64,000 nt of DNA from the NCBI RefSeq assembly GCF_017352135.1, contig NZ_CP071457.1, forward strand, positions 261,899 to 325,898, in the 5' to 3' direction. Source of the DNA: Rhizobium lentis (GTDB taxonomy: Bacteria > Pseudomonadota > Alphaproteobacteria > Rhizobiales > Rhizobiaceae). Position 1 is the first letter of the stretch, and the number at the start of each line of letters is the position of its first letter. Below are positions 1 to 8,137 of this stretch, in pieces. A program made the translations under genes and the position numbers. The notes under the pieces are model-generated. The model had not been told where the DNA came from. It saw only the letters and a list, made by a program, of their open reading frames with translations, and made no database searches.

Positions 1-18
1 AACGGTTTCCCGATCCCC

Positions 19-924
19 ATGGACATCAGACGCCTCAAATCCTTCATCGTCATCGTCGACAGCGGCAGCATTACGCGGGCGGCGGATCTCCTGCATATCG
101 CCCAGCCGGCTCTCAGCCAGCAGCTGGCGGCACTGGAGGAGCATTTCGGCCAAAAGCTGCTGATCCGCAGCCAGCAGGGCGTCAGCATGACCGACGCGGG
201 CCATGCGGTGTATCGCCATGCGCAGATTATCCTCCGGCAGATGGAGCAGGCGCAAGCGGATGCATCGGCCGCCGGCAATTCGCTTGCCGGGCGGGTCTCC
301 GTCGGCCTCGTCCCCTTCAGCAGCGCTGCAACACTATCGGTCGACCTGCTGGCGGAAACCCGGAAACGGCATCCCGGCATCCTGCTGCATCTGACCGAAA
401 GCGTCGGCCAGACCTATAGCCAGATGATCATGAACGGCCGGCTGGAGATGGCGCTGCTCCATGGCACCGGACCGATCAAAGGCGTGCGGTTCGAACCGAT
501 CCTCAGCGAGGAGTTTTTTCTCGTCGCGCATCGCGATTTTGCCATCGAAGCGGATGCGAAACCTGTTCCGATCAATGCACTCGATGGAATGCCGCTGCTG
601 TTGCCGCCAGCCTATAATTTCGTTCGCCGCGCCGTCGACACCGCCTTCACGCGCACCCGCACCAATTTGAAGGTCGTGGCCGAAGTCGAAATCGTCCGGA
701 CGCTGGCCCGCGCGGTCGGCAGCGGTCTCGGCGCGACCATCATGCCGAAAGCCATCGCCGATCGCATCGTGTCGGAATCGAGCGAGCCGCTGATCTGCCG
801 TCTCGTCTCTCCGCGGATCGAAGAAACCCTGTCGCTGTGCGTTTCCGACCAGAATCCCCTGTCGGAACCAGCCCTTGCCGTCCACGACATCCTGCTCGAG
901 CTGACGGCGCGGCTGAAAGACTGA
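19..924 (+). CDS. LysR-family transcriptional regulator
   Basis: This is a 301-residue LysR-type regulator. The N-terminal winged helix-turn-helix (about residues 1-60) begins MDIRRLKSFIVIVDSGSITR and contains AQPALSQQLAALE, the usual recognition-helix pattern. The rest fits the periplasmic-binding-like effector domain. It converges on the aminotransferase gene at the end of the biotin/5-oxoprolinase operon, with an 11-nt gap, so it is a possible regulator of that operon, but it is not divergent from the operon promoter as LysR genes often are. The C-terminal domain looks Nac/CynR-like. The effector cannot be read from sequence. The ATG lies close to the window edge and no strong ribosome binding site is visible, so an upstream start cannot be excluded. 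Confidence 0.9.
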   Translation: MDIRRLKSFIVIVDSGSITRAADLLHIAQPALSQQLAALEEHFGQKLLIRSQQGVSMTDAGHAVYRHAQIILRQMEQAQADASAAGNSLAGRVSVGLVPFSSAATLSVDLLAETRKRHPGILLHLTESVGQTYSQMIMNGRLEMALLHGTGPIKGVRFEPILSEEFFLVAHRDFAIEADAKPVPINALDGMPLLLPPAYNFVRRAVDTAFTRTRTNLKVVAEVEIVRTLARAVGSGLGATIMPKAIADRIVSESSEPLICRLVSPRIEETLSLCVSDQNPLSEPALAVHDILLELTARLKD

Positions 925-935
925 GGCAGCTGCGC

Positions 936-2138
936 TCAGCGCATGTCCTTGCAAAACTCGGCGATGCGGGCACAGCCTTCGCCGAGTTTCTCCATGCTCG
1001 TGGCGTAGGAAATGCGGAAGAAGGGGCTCATTCCGTAAGCCGCCCCTTGCACGGTCGCGACATGATGCTCGTCGACGAGTGCCATGACGAAATCGACATC
1101 GGTCTCGATCTTGCGCCCGCCCCTGCTGGTCTTGCCAATCAGACCCGATATATTGGGATAGATGTAGAAGGCGCCTTCGGGCCTGTGGCAGCGCAACCCT
1201 TCCACCTCAGACAATTTGTCGAGAACGAAGTCGCGCCTTTGCTTGTAGATTGCCGCACGCTCCTTCAAAAGATCCTGAGGCCCGTCGAGCGCCGCAGTCG
1301 CCGCCGCCTGCGTGAGCGTCGCGATGCCGCCGCCATTCTGGCCGTTGACGTTGCTGACGGCGGAGATCAGATCTTTCGGTCCGGCGCAGAAGCCGAGCCG
1401 CCAGCCGGTCATCGCATAGGCCTTGGAGACGCCGTTCATCGTCAGGACGCGATCGTACAATCTCGGCTCGACTTCCGCGATCGTGCAGAACTGGAAGTCG
1501 TCATAAACCAGGTGTTCGTAGATGTCGTCGGTCATGATCCAGACGTGGGGATGGCGCAGCATGACCTCGGCGATGGCGGCCATCTCCGCCCGGGAGCAGG
1601 CTGCCCCGGTCGGATTGTTCGGAAAATTCAGGAAGAGCCATTTGGTGCGCGGCGTGATCGCTGCCTCCAGATCCTCCGCACGCAGTTTGAAGCCGGTCTC
1701 TTCATGGCAGGCAACGGCGACCGGAACGCCGCCGGCGAATTTGACGATGTCGGCATAGCTGACCCAGGAGGGCGTCGGGATGACCACCTCGTCGCCGGGA
1801 TTGCAGGTTGCCAGCATGGCATTGAAGATCACCTGCTTGCCGCCGCCCGACACGACGATCTGGCTGGCATCGTAGTCGAGATTATTGTCGCGCTTGAACT
1901 TCCGGATGATCGCGGCCTTGAGCGGCGGCGTACCGTCCATCGGCGGATATTTCGTATCGCCGGCAAGCGCGGCCGCATGGGCCGCCTCGATCGCGTGCGC
2001 CGGCGTGGGGAAATCCGGCTCGCCGGAGGACAGGCTGACGACCTTGATCCCTTTGGCGGCCAGTTCCCGGGCGCGCTGGGTCATGGCGGCGGAGGCGGAG
2101 ATGGAAACGTTTTTCAAGCGGTCGGCTTTGATGGACAT
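936..2138 (-). CDS. Class I pyridoxal-phosphate aminotransferase (aspartate aminotransferase-like)
   Basis: The 400-residue protein is a fold-type I PLP aminotransferase. The PLP lysine lies in SKAYAMTGWRLGF (Lys239), the NNPTG motif is at about 174-178, DDIYEHL at about 204-210 supplies the cofactor-ring Asp, and FFRISYA near residue 375 holds the carboxylate-binding Arg. Length is normal for the AspC/PatA-like subgroup. It is the last gene of the minus-strand operon, 59 nt after the pxpA-like gene. Together with 5-oxoproline hydrolysis to glutamate, this suggests amino-acid nitrogen use. The substrate, glutamate/aspartate or another amino acid, cannot be decided here. Confidence 0.92.
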   Translation of the reverse strand: MSIKADRLKNVSISASAAMTQRARELAAKGIKVVSLSSGEPDFPTPAHAIEAAHAAALAGDTKYPPMDGTPPLKAAIIRKFKRDNNLDYDASQIVVSGGGKQVIFNAMLATCNPGDEVVIPTPSWVSYADIVKFAGGVPVAVACHEETGFKLRAEDLEAAITPRTKWLFLNFPNNPTGAACSRAEMAAIAEVMLRHPHVWIMTDDIYEHLVYDDFQFCTIAEVEPRLYDRVLTMNGVSKAYAMTGWRLGFCAGPKDLISAVSNVNGQNGGGIATLTQAAATAALDGPQDLLKERAAIYKQRRDFVLDKLSEVEGLRCHRPEGAFYIYPNISGLIGKTSRGGRKIETDVDFVMALVDEHHVATVQGAAYGMSPFFRISYATSMEKLGEGCARIAEFCKDMR

Positions 2139-2197
2139 CGGAATGGTCCTTCGATGAGGGAGGGGAGTGGGTGTCGTCGCAGGCGATCGGGATTATC

Positions 2198-2965
2198 TCA
2201 TTCGGCGAGTTCGGCGGCGGGAGCGAGCGTCGCGCCCCTGGCTTCAATCTCGCCGCGCACGATGCTGGCAAGCTCCAGCGCGCCGGGCGTGTCACTGTGG
2301 ACGAGAATGGAGCGCGCCGGCATTGCGATCACGGCGCCATCGATCGTCGTCACGGTTCCTTCGAGGAGGAATTGTCGTACGCGTGCGCGCACTGCGGCTT
2401 CGTCCTTGACGAGGGCGCCGGCGAGCCCGCGGGCGACAAGTCTGCCCTCGGCGTCATAGGCCCGGTCGGCAAGGAAAAGCGCCAGCGTCTTCAGGCGGGC
2501 GCGTTTGGCCGCCCGCTCGATCTCGCTTCCCGACGTGACGAAGACGACAAGATTGGCGTCGACGGTAGCGATCGCATCCATCATCAGGTCGGCGAGCTCG
2601 GGATCACGGTTGACCATGTTGCCCATGGCCGCATGGAAGCTGATATGCGAGACGGCGACACGCTCGCTTTTGGCGATCGCCGTCAAGGCGCCGAGCTGGT
2701 AGAGCATCTGCTGGCGCAGCTCATCCGCCGGAAACGGTATTTCGCGCCGGCCAAAGCCCAGACGGTCGGGCAGGCCGGGATGGGCGCCGATGCCGACGCC
2801 ATTCAGTTTCGCCAGCCGCACCATGCGCCCCATCGTATCCGGGTCGCCGCCGTGGAAACCGCAGGCGATATTGGCCGACGAGATGATTTTCATCATCGCT
2901 TCGTCGTCGCACAGGCGGTAGGGACCAAATCCTTCACCCATGTCGGAATTCAGATCGATCTTCAT
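2198..2965 (-). CDS. pxpA: LamB/YcsF family protein, 5-oxoprolinase subunit A
   Basis: The 255-residue protein begins MKIDLNSDMGEGFGPYRLCD, the hallmark of the LamB/YcsF family, followed by ISSANIACGFHGGDP and GAHPGLPDRLGFGRR. In the PxpABC enzyme, subunit A acts with PxpB and PxpC to hydrolyse 5-oxoproline (pyroglutamate) to glutamate using ATP. The gene lies 20 nt downstream of pxpC, and all three subunits are present. Length matches the family (about 250 residues). The protein is expected to be cytoplasmic. The assignment rests on family motifs and the conserved pxpBCA neighbourhood. Fusion of this set with biotin carboxylase genes leaves open a carboxylation-linked function. Confidence 0.9.
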   Translation of the reverse strand: MKIDLNSDMGEGFGPYRLCDDEAMMKIISSANIACGFHGGDPDTMGRMVRLAKLNGVGIGAHPGLPDRLGFGRREIPFPADELRQQMLYQLGALTAIAKSERVAVSHISFHAAMGNMVNRDPELADLMMDAIATVDANLVVFVTSGSEIERAAKRARLKTLALFLADRAYDAEGRLVARGLAGALVKDEAAVRARVRQFLLEGTVTTIDGAVIAMPARSILVHSDTPGALELASIVRGEIEARGATLAPAAELAE

Positions 2966-2985
2966 CAGTTCCTCCTTTCGATGGC

Positions 2986-3981
2986 CTATGCCATCGCCTT
3001 CAGGGCGCGCTTGACCATCCGGGACGTCTGCCTAATATCGTCGACATAGCGGGCGACGGCTCGTTCCACCGTTCGGGCCTCCGCATGCGTCGACCGGACG
3101 AATTGCAGCCGGGCACCGATGCGGGCTTGCCCGAGTCGCCAGAGATCACATTCGATCACGCCGGCGATCTTCGGATAGCCGCCGGCGGTATTCGCGTCGC
3201 TCATCTGCACGATCGGTTCACCGCCGGGCGGCACCTGTATGACGCCGGGCACGACGCCGTGGGAGCGCATCTCGACCGATGCGGTCGGCGTGATCGGCTC
3301 GCCGGACAGGCGGTAGCCCGTGCGGTCGCTTCGCGAGGAGATCCTCCAGGTCTGGCGCCAGAATGCTTCGCCGTCTCCGGCGAAAAGCTCGTGCTCGCCG
3401 GCCGGCAGGGCGCGGATCGGCAGTACGCCGTCGACAGACGCCGGGAAGACATCGCACAGCGCCGCGGCCGGCTCGACGACCGCAAGGCCAGCGGCCGGCA
3501 GCATGGTGATTTCCGCGTCCTGGCCGAGCGCGATCCGATCGCCTTTCGCGAGCGGCCGGCCGGCATTGCCGCCGAAGCCGCCACGCAGAGACGTGCTGCG
3601 CGAGCCCATGACGACGGGGATATCGAGCCCGCCTCCAAGCGCGATATAGGCACGCGCAAGCCGCGGAGGCTGCTTCAGTTCGAGAACCTGTCCGGCCTCG
3701 GCGGCATAGGCGCACCAGGGAAAAAGTTCCGATCCGTCGAGATCAGGATTACCGTCGGCGCCGGTGACGGTAAAGACGGCGCGCTGCTCGAAACGCAGGC
3801 GGAACGGAAAGGTCTGCACCTCGATCACGGCGGCATTCTCCTCATTGCCGACGAGAATATTGCCGATCCGGACCGCCAGCGGATCCATGGCGCCGCTCGC
3901 CGTGACGCCGATGTCGCGATAGCCGGGACGTCCGAGGTCCTGTACCGTATTGAACGGGCCGCTTTCCAGGATTTCGATCAT
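2986..3981 (-). CDS. pxpC: 5-oxoprolinase/urea amidolyase family protein, subunit C (KipA-like)
   Basis: This 331-residue protein belongs to the biotin-dependent carboxyltransferase-like (KipA/PxpC) family. It starts MIEILESGPFNTVQDLGRPG, typical of the family, and has YIALGGGLDIPVVMGSRST and ASVEMRSHGVVPGVIQVPPG. The ATG at 3981 is chosen over the longer open frame because it overlaps the stop of pxpB by four bases (ATGA) and matches the conserved family N terminus. In urea amidolyase and PxpC this domain pairs with the KipI domain. It acts with PxpA and PxpB in ATP-dependent 5-oxoproline hydrolysis. The C-terminal lysine- and arginine-rich tail (VKRALKAMA) is unremarkable. Confidence 0.9.
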   Translation of the reverse strand: MIEILESGPFNTVQDLGRPGYRDIGVTASGAMDPLAVRIGNILVGNEENAAVIEVQTFPFRLRFEQRAVFTVTGADGNPDLDGSELFPWCAYAAEAGQVLELKQPPRLARAYIALGGGLDIPVVMGSRSTSLRGGFGGNAGRPLAKGDRIALGQDAEITMLPAAGLAVVEPAAALCDVFPASVDGVLPIRALPAGEHELFAGDGEAFWRQTWRISSRSDRTGYRLSGEPITPTASVEMRSHGVVPGVIQVPPGGEPIVQMSDANTAGGYPKIAGVIECDLWRLGQARIGARLQFVRSTHAEARTVERAVARYVDDIRQTSRMVKRALKAMA

Positions 3982-4685
3982 AGTTCGATCCTTGCCGGCA
4001 GGAACCGCACCGTATCGCCCGGCGCCATCATGGCGGGGGTCGGCGAATTCGGGTCGAACATCTCGAGCGTCGCAAAGCCGATCGAATTCCAGCCGTTCGG
4101 ACCCGTGAGCATGGCGACGCCGGTCTGCATGCCGCCGATGGTCACGCATCCCTTCGCCATCTTCAGTGATGGCATGGTCTTTCGCGGCATGTAGATGCGG
4201 GGATCGAGGCCGTGCAGATAGCCGAAACCGGGCGCGCTGCCCACGGCGAAGACACGGTAGGTGGCCTGGTGATGGATGCGGACGACCTCGCGGTCGCTCA
4301 AGCCGGAGAGATCGCAAAGGGCCGGAAGATCGGTCGCATGTTCGCCGCCGTAATGGACCGGGATCTCGATGATCTTGCCCTTGAGATCGATGCTCTGCGC
4401 ATTCTCCCACGCCTCCAGCAGCCGGACGACCACCGCGTCCGGATCTTCGGGCGTCTCCTTGAAGATCACCAGCAGGTTGGTCATGCCGGGGATGTCTTCA
4501 GCGAGATCCGGCCAGCCCTTGACGGTCTGGGACAGAGCCCAGATCCGCCGCTGCGCGACCAGGTCGAAATCGCCGGGCGCCTCGAGCAAAAAGGCTCTGG
4601 CGCCGATTGCGGAAACCCGCGCCCGGCTTTGGGTGGCCGGAACGATCTCGCGCTGTGATGCGTGTCTGTTCGTCGTGACGGTCAT
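3978..4685 (-). CDS. pxpB: 5-oxoprolinase subunit B (KipI-like allophanate hydrolase subunit 1)
   Basis: The 235-residue protein carries the KipI/AHS1 domain: VHYGGEHATDLPALCDLSGL near the middle, then VGSAPGFGYLHGLDPRI and MPRKTMPSLKMAKGCVTIGG, diagnostic of this family. It overlaps pxpC and the preceding carrier-like gene by four bases each (ATGA), so the genes are almost certainly translationally coupled. It pairs with PxpC to form the ATP-using half of 5-oxoprolinase. In Bacillus the homologous KipI also inhibits a sporulation kinase, but the neighbourhood here points to metabolism. The extra N-terminal stretch of about 25 residues is not conserved in my recollection, so a slightly later start is possible. 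Confidence 0.9.
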   Translation of the reverse strand: MTVTTNRHASQREIVPATQSRARVSAIGARAFLLEAPGDFDLVAQRRIWALSQTVKGWPDLAEDIPGMTNLLVIFKETPEDPDAVVVRLLEAWENAQSIDLKGKIIEIPVHYGGEHATDLPALCDLSGLSDREVVRIHHQATYRVFAVGSAPGFGYLHGLDPRIYMPRKTMPSLKMAKGCVTIGGMQTGVAMLTGPNGWNSIGFATLEMFDPNSPTPAMMAPGDTVRFLPARIEL

Positions 4686-5107
4686 GGGTGGAGCTCAATT
4701 TCGAACAGAGGATCTCCGAAGCCGACGACGGCGCCGGGCTCGGCGAGCAGCCGGGTCAAAAGGCCGGAACGGCCGGCACGGAGGGGAAGCATCACCTGCC
4801 CTACCCTGATGAAGCCGACAACATCCGCCTCGCATATGGAACGTGGCAGGCTTTTTTCTGAGTCGGAACAGGTCGCATGCTCGACGCAGAAATGGCCAGC
4901 CATCGGCGCTTTCACGACTGACGATGCGGAAGCCGCAGTGCGCGGCGGCGTTTCTGCCGAACTGATCCGGCCATCGCCTTGCCCGTTGACGACGATGCGA
5001 AGCTGTCCTCCCGGCCGGGAGATTTCGAGACCGTCCACGCCGGCCTCCGTCAGCGCCTCGGTGAGGAATGCGATGGTCGCCGGATCGCTGAAATCGATCG
5101 CGCTCAT
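4682..5107 (-). CDS. Biotin/lipoyl carrier-like protein lacking the biotinylated lysine
   Basis: The 141-residue protein has the layout of an AccB-type biotin carboxyl carrier protein: a charged N terminus, an Ala/Ser/Pro-rich linker, then a lipoyl-like domain starting VVKAPMAGHF. The place where BCCPs carry EAMKM reads FIRVGQVMLPLRAG, so the biotin-accepting Lys is Gln104 and the flanking Glu-Ala-Met is absent. The C-terminal part (EPGAVVGFGDPLFEIEL) is well conserved, so the fold should be intact. The ATG at 5107 gives an ATGA overlap with the biotin carboxylase gene, as at neighbouring junctions; another ATG lies 8 codons upstream. It cannot be a biotin carrier in the usual way; a structural or regulatory subunit is my inference. 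Confidence 0.82.
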   Translation of the reverse strand: MSAIDFSDPATIAFLTEALTEAGVDGLEISRPGGQLRIVVNGQGDGRISSAETPPRTAASASSVVKAPMAGHFCVEHATCSDSEKSLPRSICEADVVGFIRVGQVMLPLRAGRSGLLTRLLAEPGAVVGFGDPLFEIELHP

Positions 5108-6495
5108 GCCACCCTCCGCAGCTTCAGCCATTGTTCGAGATAATGGATATCAGTCTCGCCGCGCGCGAACGCATGGTCCTCGAACAGGGCGCGCAGGAAG
5201 GGGATGTTGGTGGCGATGCCCTCGATCTCTGTGCCGGCGAGCGCCTCGCACATTCTTGCCATCGCTTGCGCCCGCGTCGGCGCATGGACGATCAGCTTGG
5301 CAATCAGCGAGTCGTAATAGGGCGAGACCTTGTAGCCGGCATCGATATGCGTATCGACGCGGATGCCTGGCCCCTCCGGCAAAGCCAGGCGGGTGATGAC
5401 GCCGGCCGACGGCAGGAAGGTGTCGGGATCCTCGGCATTGATGCGGCATTCAAAGGAGTGGCCGTCGCATGTCACGCCGTCCTGGGTGAGTTCCAGAACC
5501 TGACCTTCGGCCGCCTTGATCTGTGCTCGGACGATATCGACCCCGCTCGTCATCTCGGTAACGGGATGCTCGACCTGAAGGCGCGTGTTCATTTCGATGA
5601 AATAGAAAGCGCCGACTTCATAGAGGAATTCGAAGGTTCCGACGCCGCGGTAACCGATCTGACGGCAGGCCTCTACGCAGGCCATGCCGACCGGCTGGAT
5701 GATCTCAGGCGCGATCCCCGGGGCCGGCGCCTCCTCCACCACCTTCTGATGGCGGCGCTGCATCGAACAATCCCTATGCCCCAGCCACACGGCATTGCCG
5801 TGGTCGTCGCAAATGACCTGTATTTCGATGTGGCGCGGATGCTGGAGGAATTTCTCCATATAAAGCGAGGGCGAGCCGAAGGCCTTGCGCGCCTCTTCGC
5901 GTGTCAGCGCGATCGCTTCATGCAACTGCTCGGCCTTGGCAACGACGCGCATGCCGCGTCCGCCGCCGCCGCCGGCCGCCTTGACGATGACCGGATATCC
6001 AATCTCGAACGCAATGCGCTCGACCGAAGCCGGGTCATCGGGCAGCGCGGTGTCGGGACCTGGAACGCAGGGGACGCCGGCTGCCATCATCGCCCGTTTT
6101 GCCGCGATCTTGTCGCCCATGATTGCGATCGATGAAGCGGGCGGGCCGATGAAGATCAGCCCGGCCTTTTCGACGGCGTCGGCGAATGCGGCGTTTTCCG
6201 ACAGGAAACCGTAACCCGGATGAATCGCGCCCGCGCCGGTCAGGCGCGCCGCGAGAAGGATGGCGTCCGGATTGAGATAGCTCTTGCCGGCAATCGACGG
6301 GCCGATACAAAGAAAGCTGTCTGCGGTATTGATATAAGGCGCCTGCCTGTCCGCCTCGGAGCAGATGGCGACCGTCTTCAGGCCGAGTTCGCGACAGGCG
6401 CGCTGAATCCGGGCGGCGATCTCGCCGCGATTGGCGATCAGGACAGTGTCGAAGCGGCGCCCTGTGGCGAGAGAATGTTCCGATGGTTCCGGCAT
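5104..6495 (-). CDS. Biotin carboxylase subunit (AccC-like)
   Basis: The 463-residue protein is an ATP-grasp biotin carboxylase. It has the N-terminal domain FDTVLIANRGEIAARIQRAC, the glycine-rich loop KAAGGGGGRGMRVV, the ATP-grasp core MEKFLQHPRHIEIQ and the EMNTRLQVEHPVTE catalytic segment with its conserved Arg and Glu. Length matches AccC (about 450). It would carboxylate the biotin on the neighbouring carrier protein at the expense of ATP and bicarbonate. It is probably not the housekeeping AccC, because it is embedded in a pxp operon and no carboxyltransferase genes accompany it. The start overlaps the stop of the upstream carrier gene by one base (TGATG). Confidence 0.93.
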   Translation of the reverse strand: MPEPSEHSLATGRRFDTVLIANRGEIAARIQRACRELGLKTVAICSEADRQAPYINTADSFLCIGPSIAGKSYLNPDAILLAARLTGAGAIHPGYGFLSENAAFADAVEKAGLIFIGPPASSIAIMGDKIAAKRAMMAAGVPCVPGPDTALPDDPASVERIAFEIGYPVIVKAAGGGGGRGMRVVAKAEQLHEAIALTREEARKAFGSPSLYMEKFLQHPRHIEIQVICDDHGNAVWLGHRDCSMQRRHQKVVEEAPAPGIAPEIIQPVGMACVEACRQIGYRGVGTFEFLYEVGAFYFIEMNTRLQVEHPVTEMTSGVDIVRAQIKAAEGQVLELTQDGVTCDGHSFECRINAEDPDTFLPSAGVITRLALPEGPGIRVDTHIDAGYKVSPYYDSLIAKLIVHAPTRAQAMARMCEALAGTEIEGIATNIPFLRALFEDHAFARGETDIHYLEQWLKLRRVA

Positions 6496-6929
6496 CAGGC
6501 AATCTCCGCCAGCAGATCGCCGGTCTCGACCTCGCCGCCGTCGATGTCAGTCAAGCCGACAATGCGTCCCGCCCGCGGCGCGGTGATCGTGTTGAAGACC
6601 TTCATGGCTTCGACGATGAAAAGGGTCTGCCCCTCCTCCACCTCGTCGCCGATCACGACAAATGGCGGCTCCCCCGGCGCCGGGGCGCGGTGCAAAACGC
6701 CGAAGACCGGCGCCTTCACCGCCTGGGAGAGTTTCTCGGCATTCGAAGGCGTGTCCGCGGCAGAGCTTGGCATCGATAGCGGCTTTTGCCCGGCTTCAGC
6801 AGCAGAGGAGGCCACGTCCGGCAACGAACGGAAAATCCGAACCGTCACGTCCCTTTCCGTCACGGTCAGCTCGGTAATGTTCGATCGTCCGACAAAGTCG
6901 ATCAGCGTCTTGATCTTCGAGAGGTCCAT
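6495..6929 (-). CDS. Biotin carboxyl carrier protein (AccB-like)
   Basis: The 144-residue protein is a biotin carboxyl carrier: charged N-terminal region (residues 1-40), Ala/Ser/Pro linker (41-70) and biotinyl domain with FIVEAMKVFNTI, where Lys110 is the biotin acceptor. This is the functional counterpart of the lysine-less paralogue two genes downstream. It is the first gene of the minus-strand operon and is followed immediately by the biotin carboxylase gene. It probably feeds carboxybiotin to a carboxyltransferase-like partner, perhaps the PxpB/PxpC proteins, which belong to the urea amidolyase superfamily. That partner assignment is inference. Confidence 0.93.
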   Translation of the reverse strand: MDLSKIKTLIDFVGRSNITELTVTERDVTVRIFRSLPDVASSAAEAGQKPLSMPSSAADTPSNAEKLSQAVKAPVFGVLHRAPAPGEPPFVVIGDEVEEGQTLFIVEAMKVFNTITAPRAGRIVGLTDIDGGEVETGDLLAEIA

Positions 6930-6938
6930 CTGCGTGCT

Positions 6939-6956
6939 CGGAATTCCAAAATTCCG
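6939..6956. promoter_or_regulatory. Inverted repeat upstream of the biotin carrier gene
   Basis: A 7-bp inverted repeat (CGGAATT-CCAA-AATTCCG) lies 9 to 27 nt before the ATG of the first gene in the biotin/5-oxoprolinase operon. Its place in the leader suits an operator or a leader hairpin. No regulator can be assigned. Confidence 0.35.
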
Positions 6957-7149
6957 CCGCGCAAAGCTGAGGTTTCAGATCGCCCGGCGTTGTGAATTTC
7001 GTAGCACGACGTGCCGACTGATGGGGTCAGACGAAGTTTTGATGGAGCGCAATCCGCGCCCCACGGATATCTTGCCGGATGTTCCCAAGAAGACGGTGGC
7101 TGGCCGAGTCAGACCATTGGCTCTCGAATTGAGCGTGATCTCTCCGGAG

Positions 7150-7491
7150 TCAGACGATCAAAAGCTTTTGTATGGCACTCTTCTGGCCATTCAGTTCTAT
7201 CACGACCCACAACGGTGGGTCGGGCGGCTGTTTAGTAGTATCGGTAGGCTTGGCGCCAAGCGCCGGCAGGGCGATGACTGGCCACACCTTGTCCGTAGTT
7301 GTAGCAGAATCATCTGGAAGAACTTCGACATTAACTCTACCGGTGCCGTCCTCCTTGGTGGCTACATATACATCCATCCCCTCACCAAAGCCGGAGCCTA
7401 TGATTCTAAAGGGAGTTCGAACAAGTAATGGAGCAGCTACGGTCTCGGGCTCGAGGCGTTCGATATTAACTTTAGGGTTCGCGGCGGGCAT
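7150..7491 (-). CDS. Hypothetical protein of the metallopeptidase cassette
   Basis: I do not recognise this 113-residue protein. It has no evident signal peptide or membrane segment. The stretch PFRIIGSGFGEGMDVYVATK followed by alternating hydrophobic residues suggests a small beta-sandwich, reminiscent of IPT/TIG folds, but this is weak. It is the third gene of a minus-strand set with the proteins at 7523 and 8138, following the middle gene by 31 nt. Base composition appears less GC-rich than in the flanking operons, which may mean recent acquisition. It reads as a real gene because of sensible residue composition, a Shine-Dalgarno-like GGGAGGATC just before the ATG, and a consistent cassette orientation. 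Confidence 0.6.
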   Translation of the reverse strand: MPAANPKVNIERLEPETVAAPLLVRTPFRIIGSGFGEGMDVYVATKEDGTGRVNVEVLPDDSATTTDKVWPVIALPALGAKPTDTTKQPPDPPLWVVIELNGQKSAIQKLLIV

Positions 7492-7522
7492 ATGATCCTC
7501 CCTTGTCCGTCTTTACGTTGGA

Positions 7523-8128
7523 TTAGTCGTTGTCGCCTGATCTTCGAGGAATGAACCCGCCTGATCTTGACATCACGCCACCTGAACGGGACAGGGCCCC
7601 GCCCGATCTGGACATTGCGCCGCTCGCCATTCCTCGGGGGTCAGAAGAAACCTCGGCCGACAGAAGGATTTGCTCAAGGGTTCCTGTTTCAGCATCGAGT
7701 CTCATCGAGACGTCGCCCTTGTCATAGATCCAGACCCTCATGTCTTTGGCGAGTGCTCCGAGCTGGGAACCAAGGCCGGTTCGCGCACTCGAACCAGGGG
7801 CGCGATACAATCTGTCATACTCGATGTCACCGCCCACGTTCCTTGGCGGTGGATCGTCAGGATCGGCTCCTGGGCCGTGGACAACGAAGATCGCTGGTCG
7901 ACCAAGTTCAATGAACGCTCCCTCGAAGGAGAAAGCATAGATTCGCGCCAGAACCGCGTCGGCTGCACCAAGCTGGTCTCTGAGGAAGTTATTTCTTCCC
8001 GCTATTGGTACGCTTAGATTCTGGTAAATAGGGCCGCCTCTGAGAATTAGATCACTTAGGGGCCGCCCGAACAGATGTATCGCCGATATGCCGAGTAACG
8101 TTTCGTTGTCTGCCACTTCTCCCTCCAT
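7523..8128 (-). CDS. Hypothetical protein with C-terminal SRSGG repeats
   Basis: This 201-residue protein matches no family I know. The body (residues 1-165) is mixed hydrophobic and charged, with no signal peptide. The C-terminal 35 residues are a low-complexity tail with three closely spaced SRSGG units followed by basic and acidic residues. Such tails can be flexible linkers, phosphorylation sites or surface-exposed anchors. The gene sits 9 nt after the metallopeptidase gene and 31 nt before the small protein at 7150, so the three are probably co-transcribed. Possible roles include a propeptide-like inhibitor, a substrate or a partner of the peptidase; none can be chosen from sequence. Confidence 0.65.
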   Translation of the reverse strand: MEGEVADNETLLGISAIHLFGRPLSDLILRGGPIYQNLSVPIAGRNNFLRDQLGAADAVLARIYAFSFEGAFIELGRPAIFVVHGPGADPDDPPPRNVGGDIEYDRLYRAPGSSARTGLGSQLGALAKDMRVWIYDKGDVSMRLDAETGTLEQILLSAEVSSDPRGMASGAMSRSGGALSRSGGVMSRSGGFIPRRSGDND

Positions 8129-8137
8129 CTACATAAA

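Noticed and set aside
837..2459. 540-codon plus-strand open frame opposite the aminotransferase and pxpA genes
   Set aside because: Composition shadow: Arg/Ala/Gly-rich, no start signal or motif, and the opposite strand encodes clear enzymes.
3085..4194. 369-codon plus-strand open frame over pxpB/pxpC
   Set aside because: Shadow of the conserved pxp genes.
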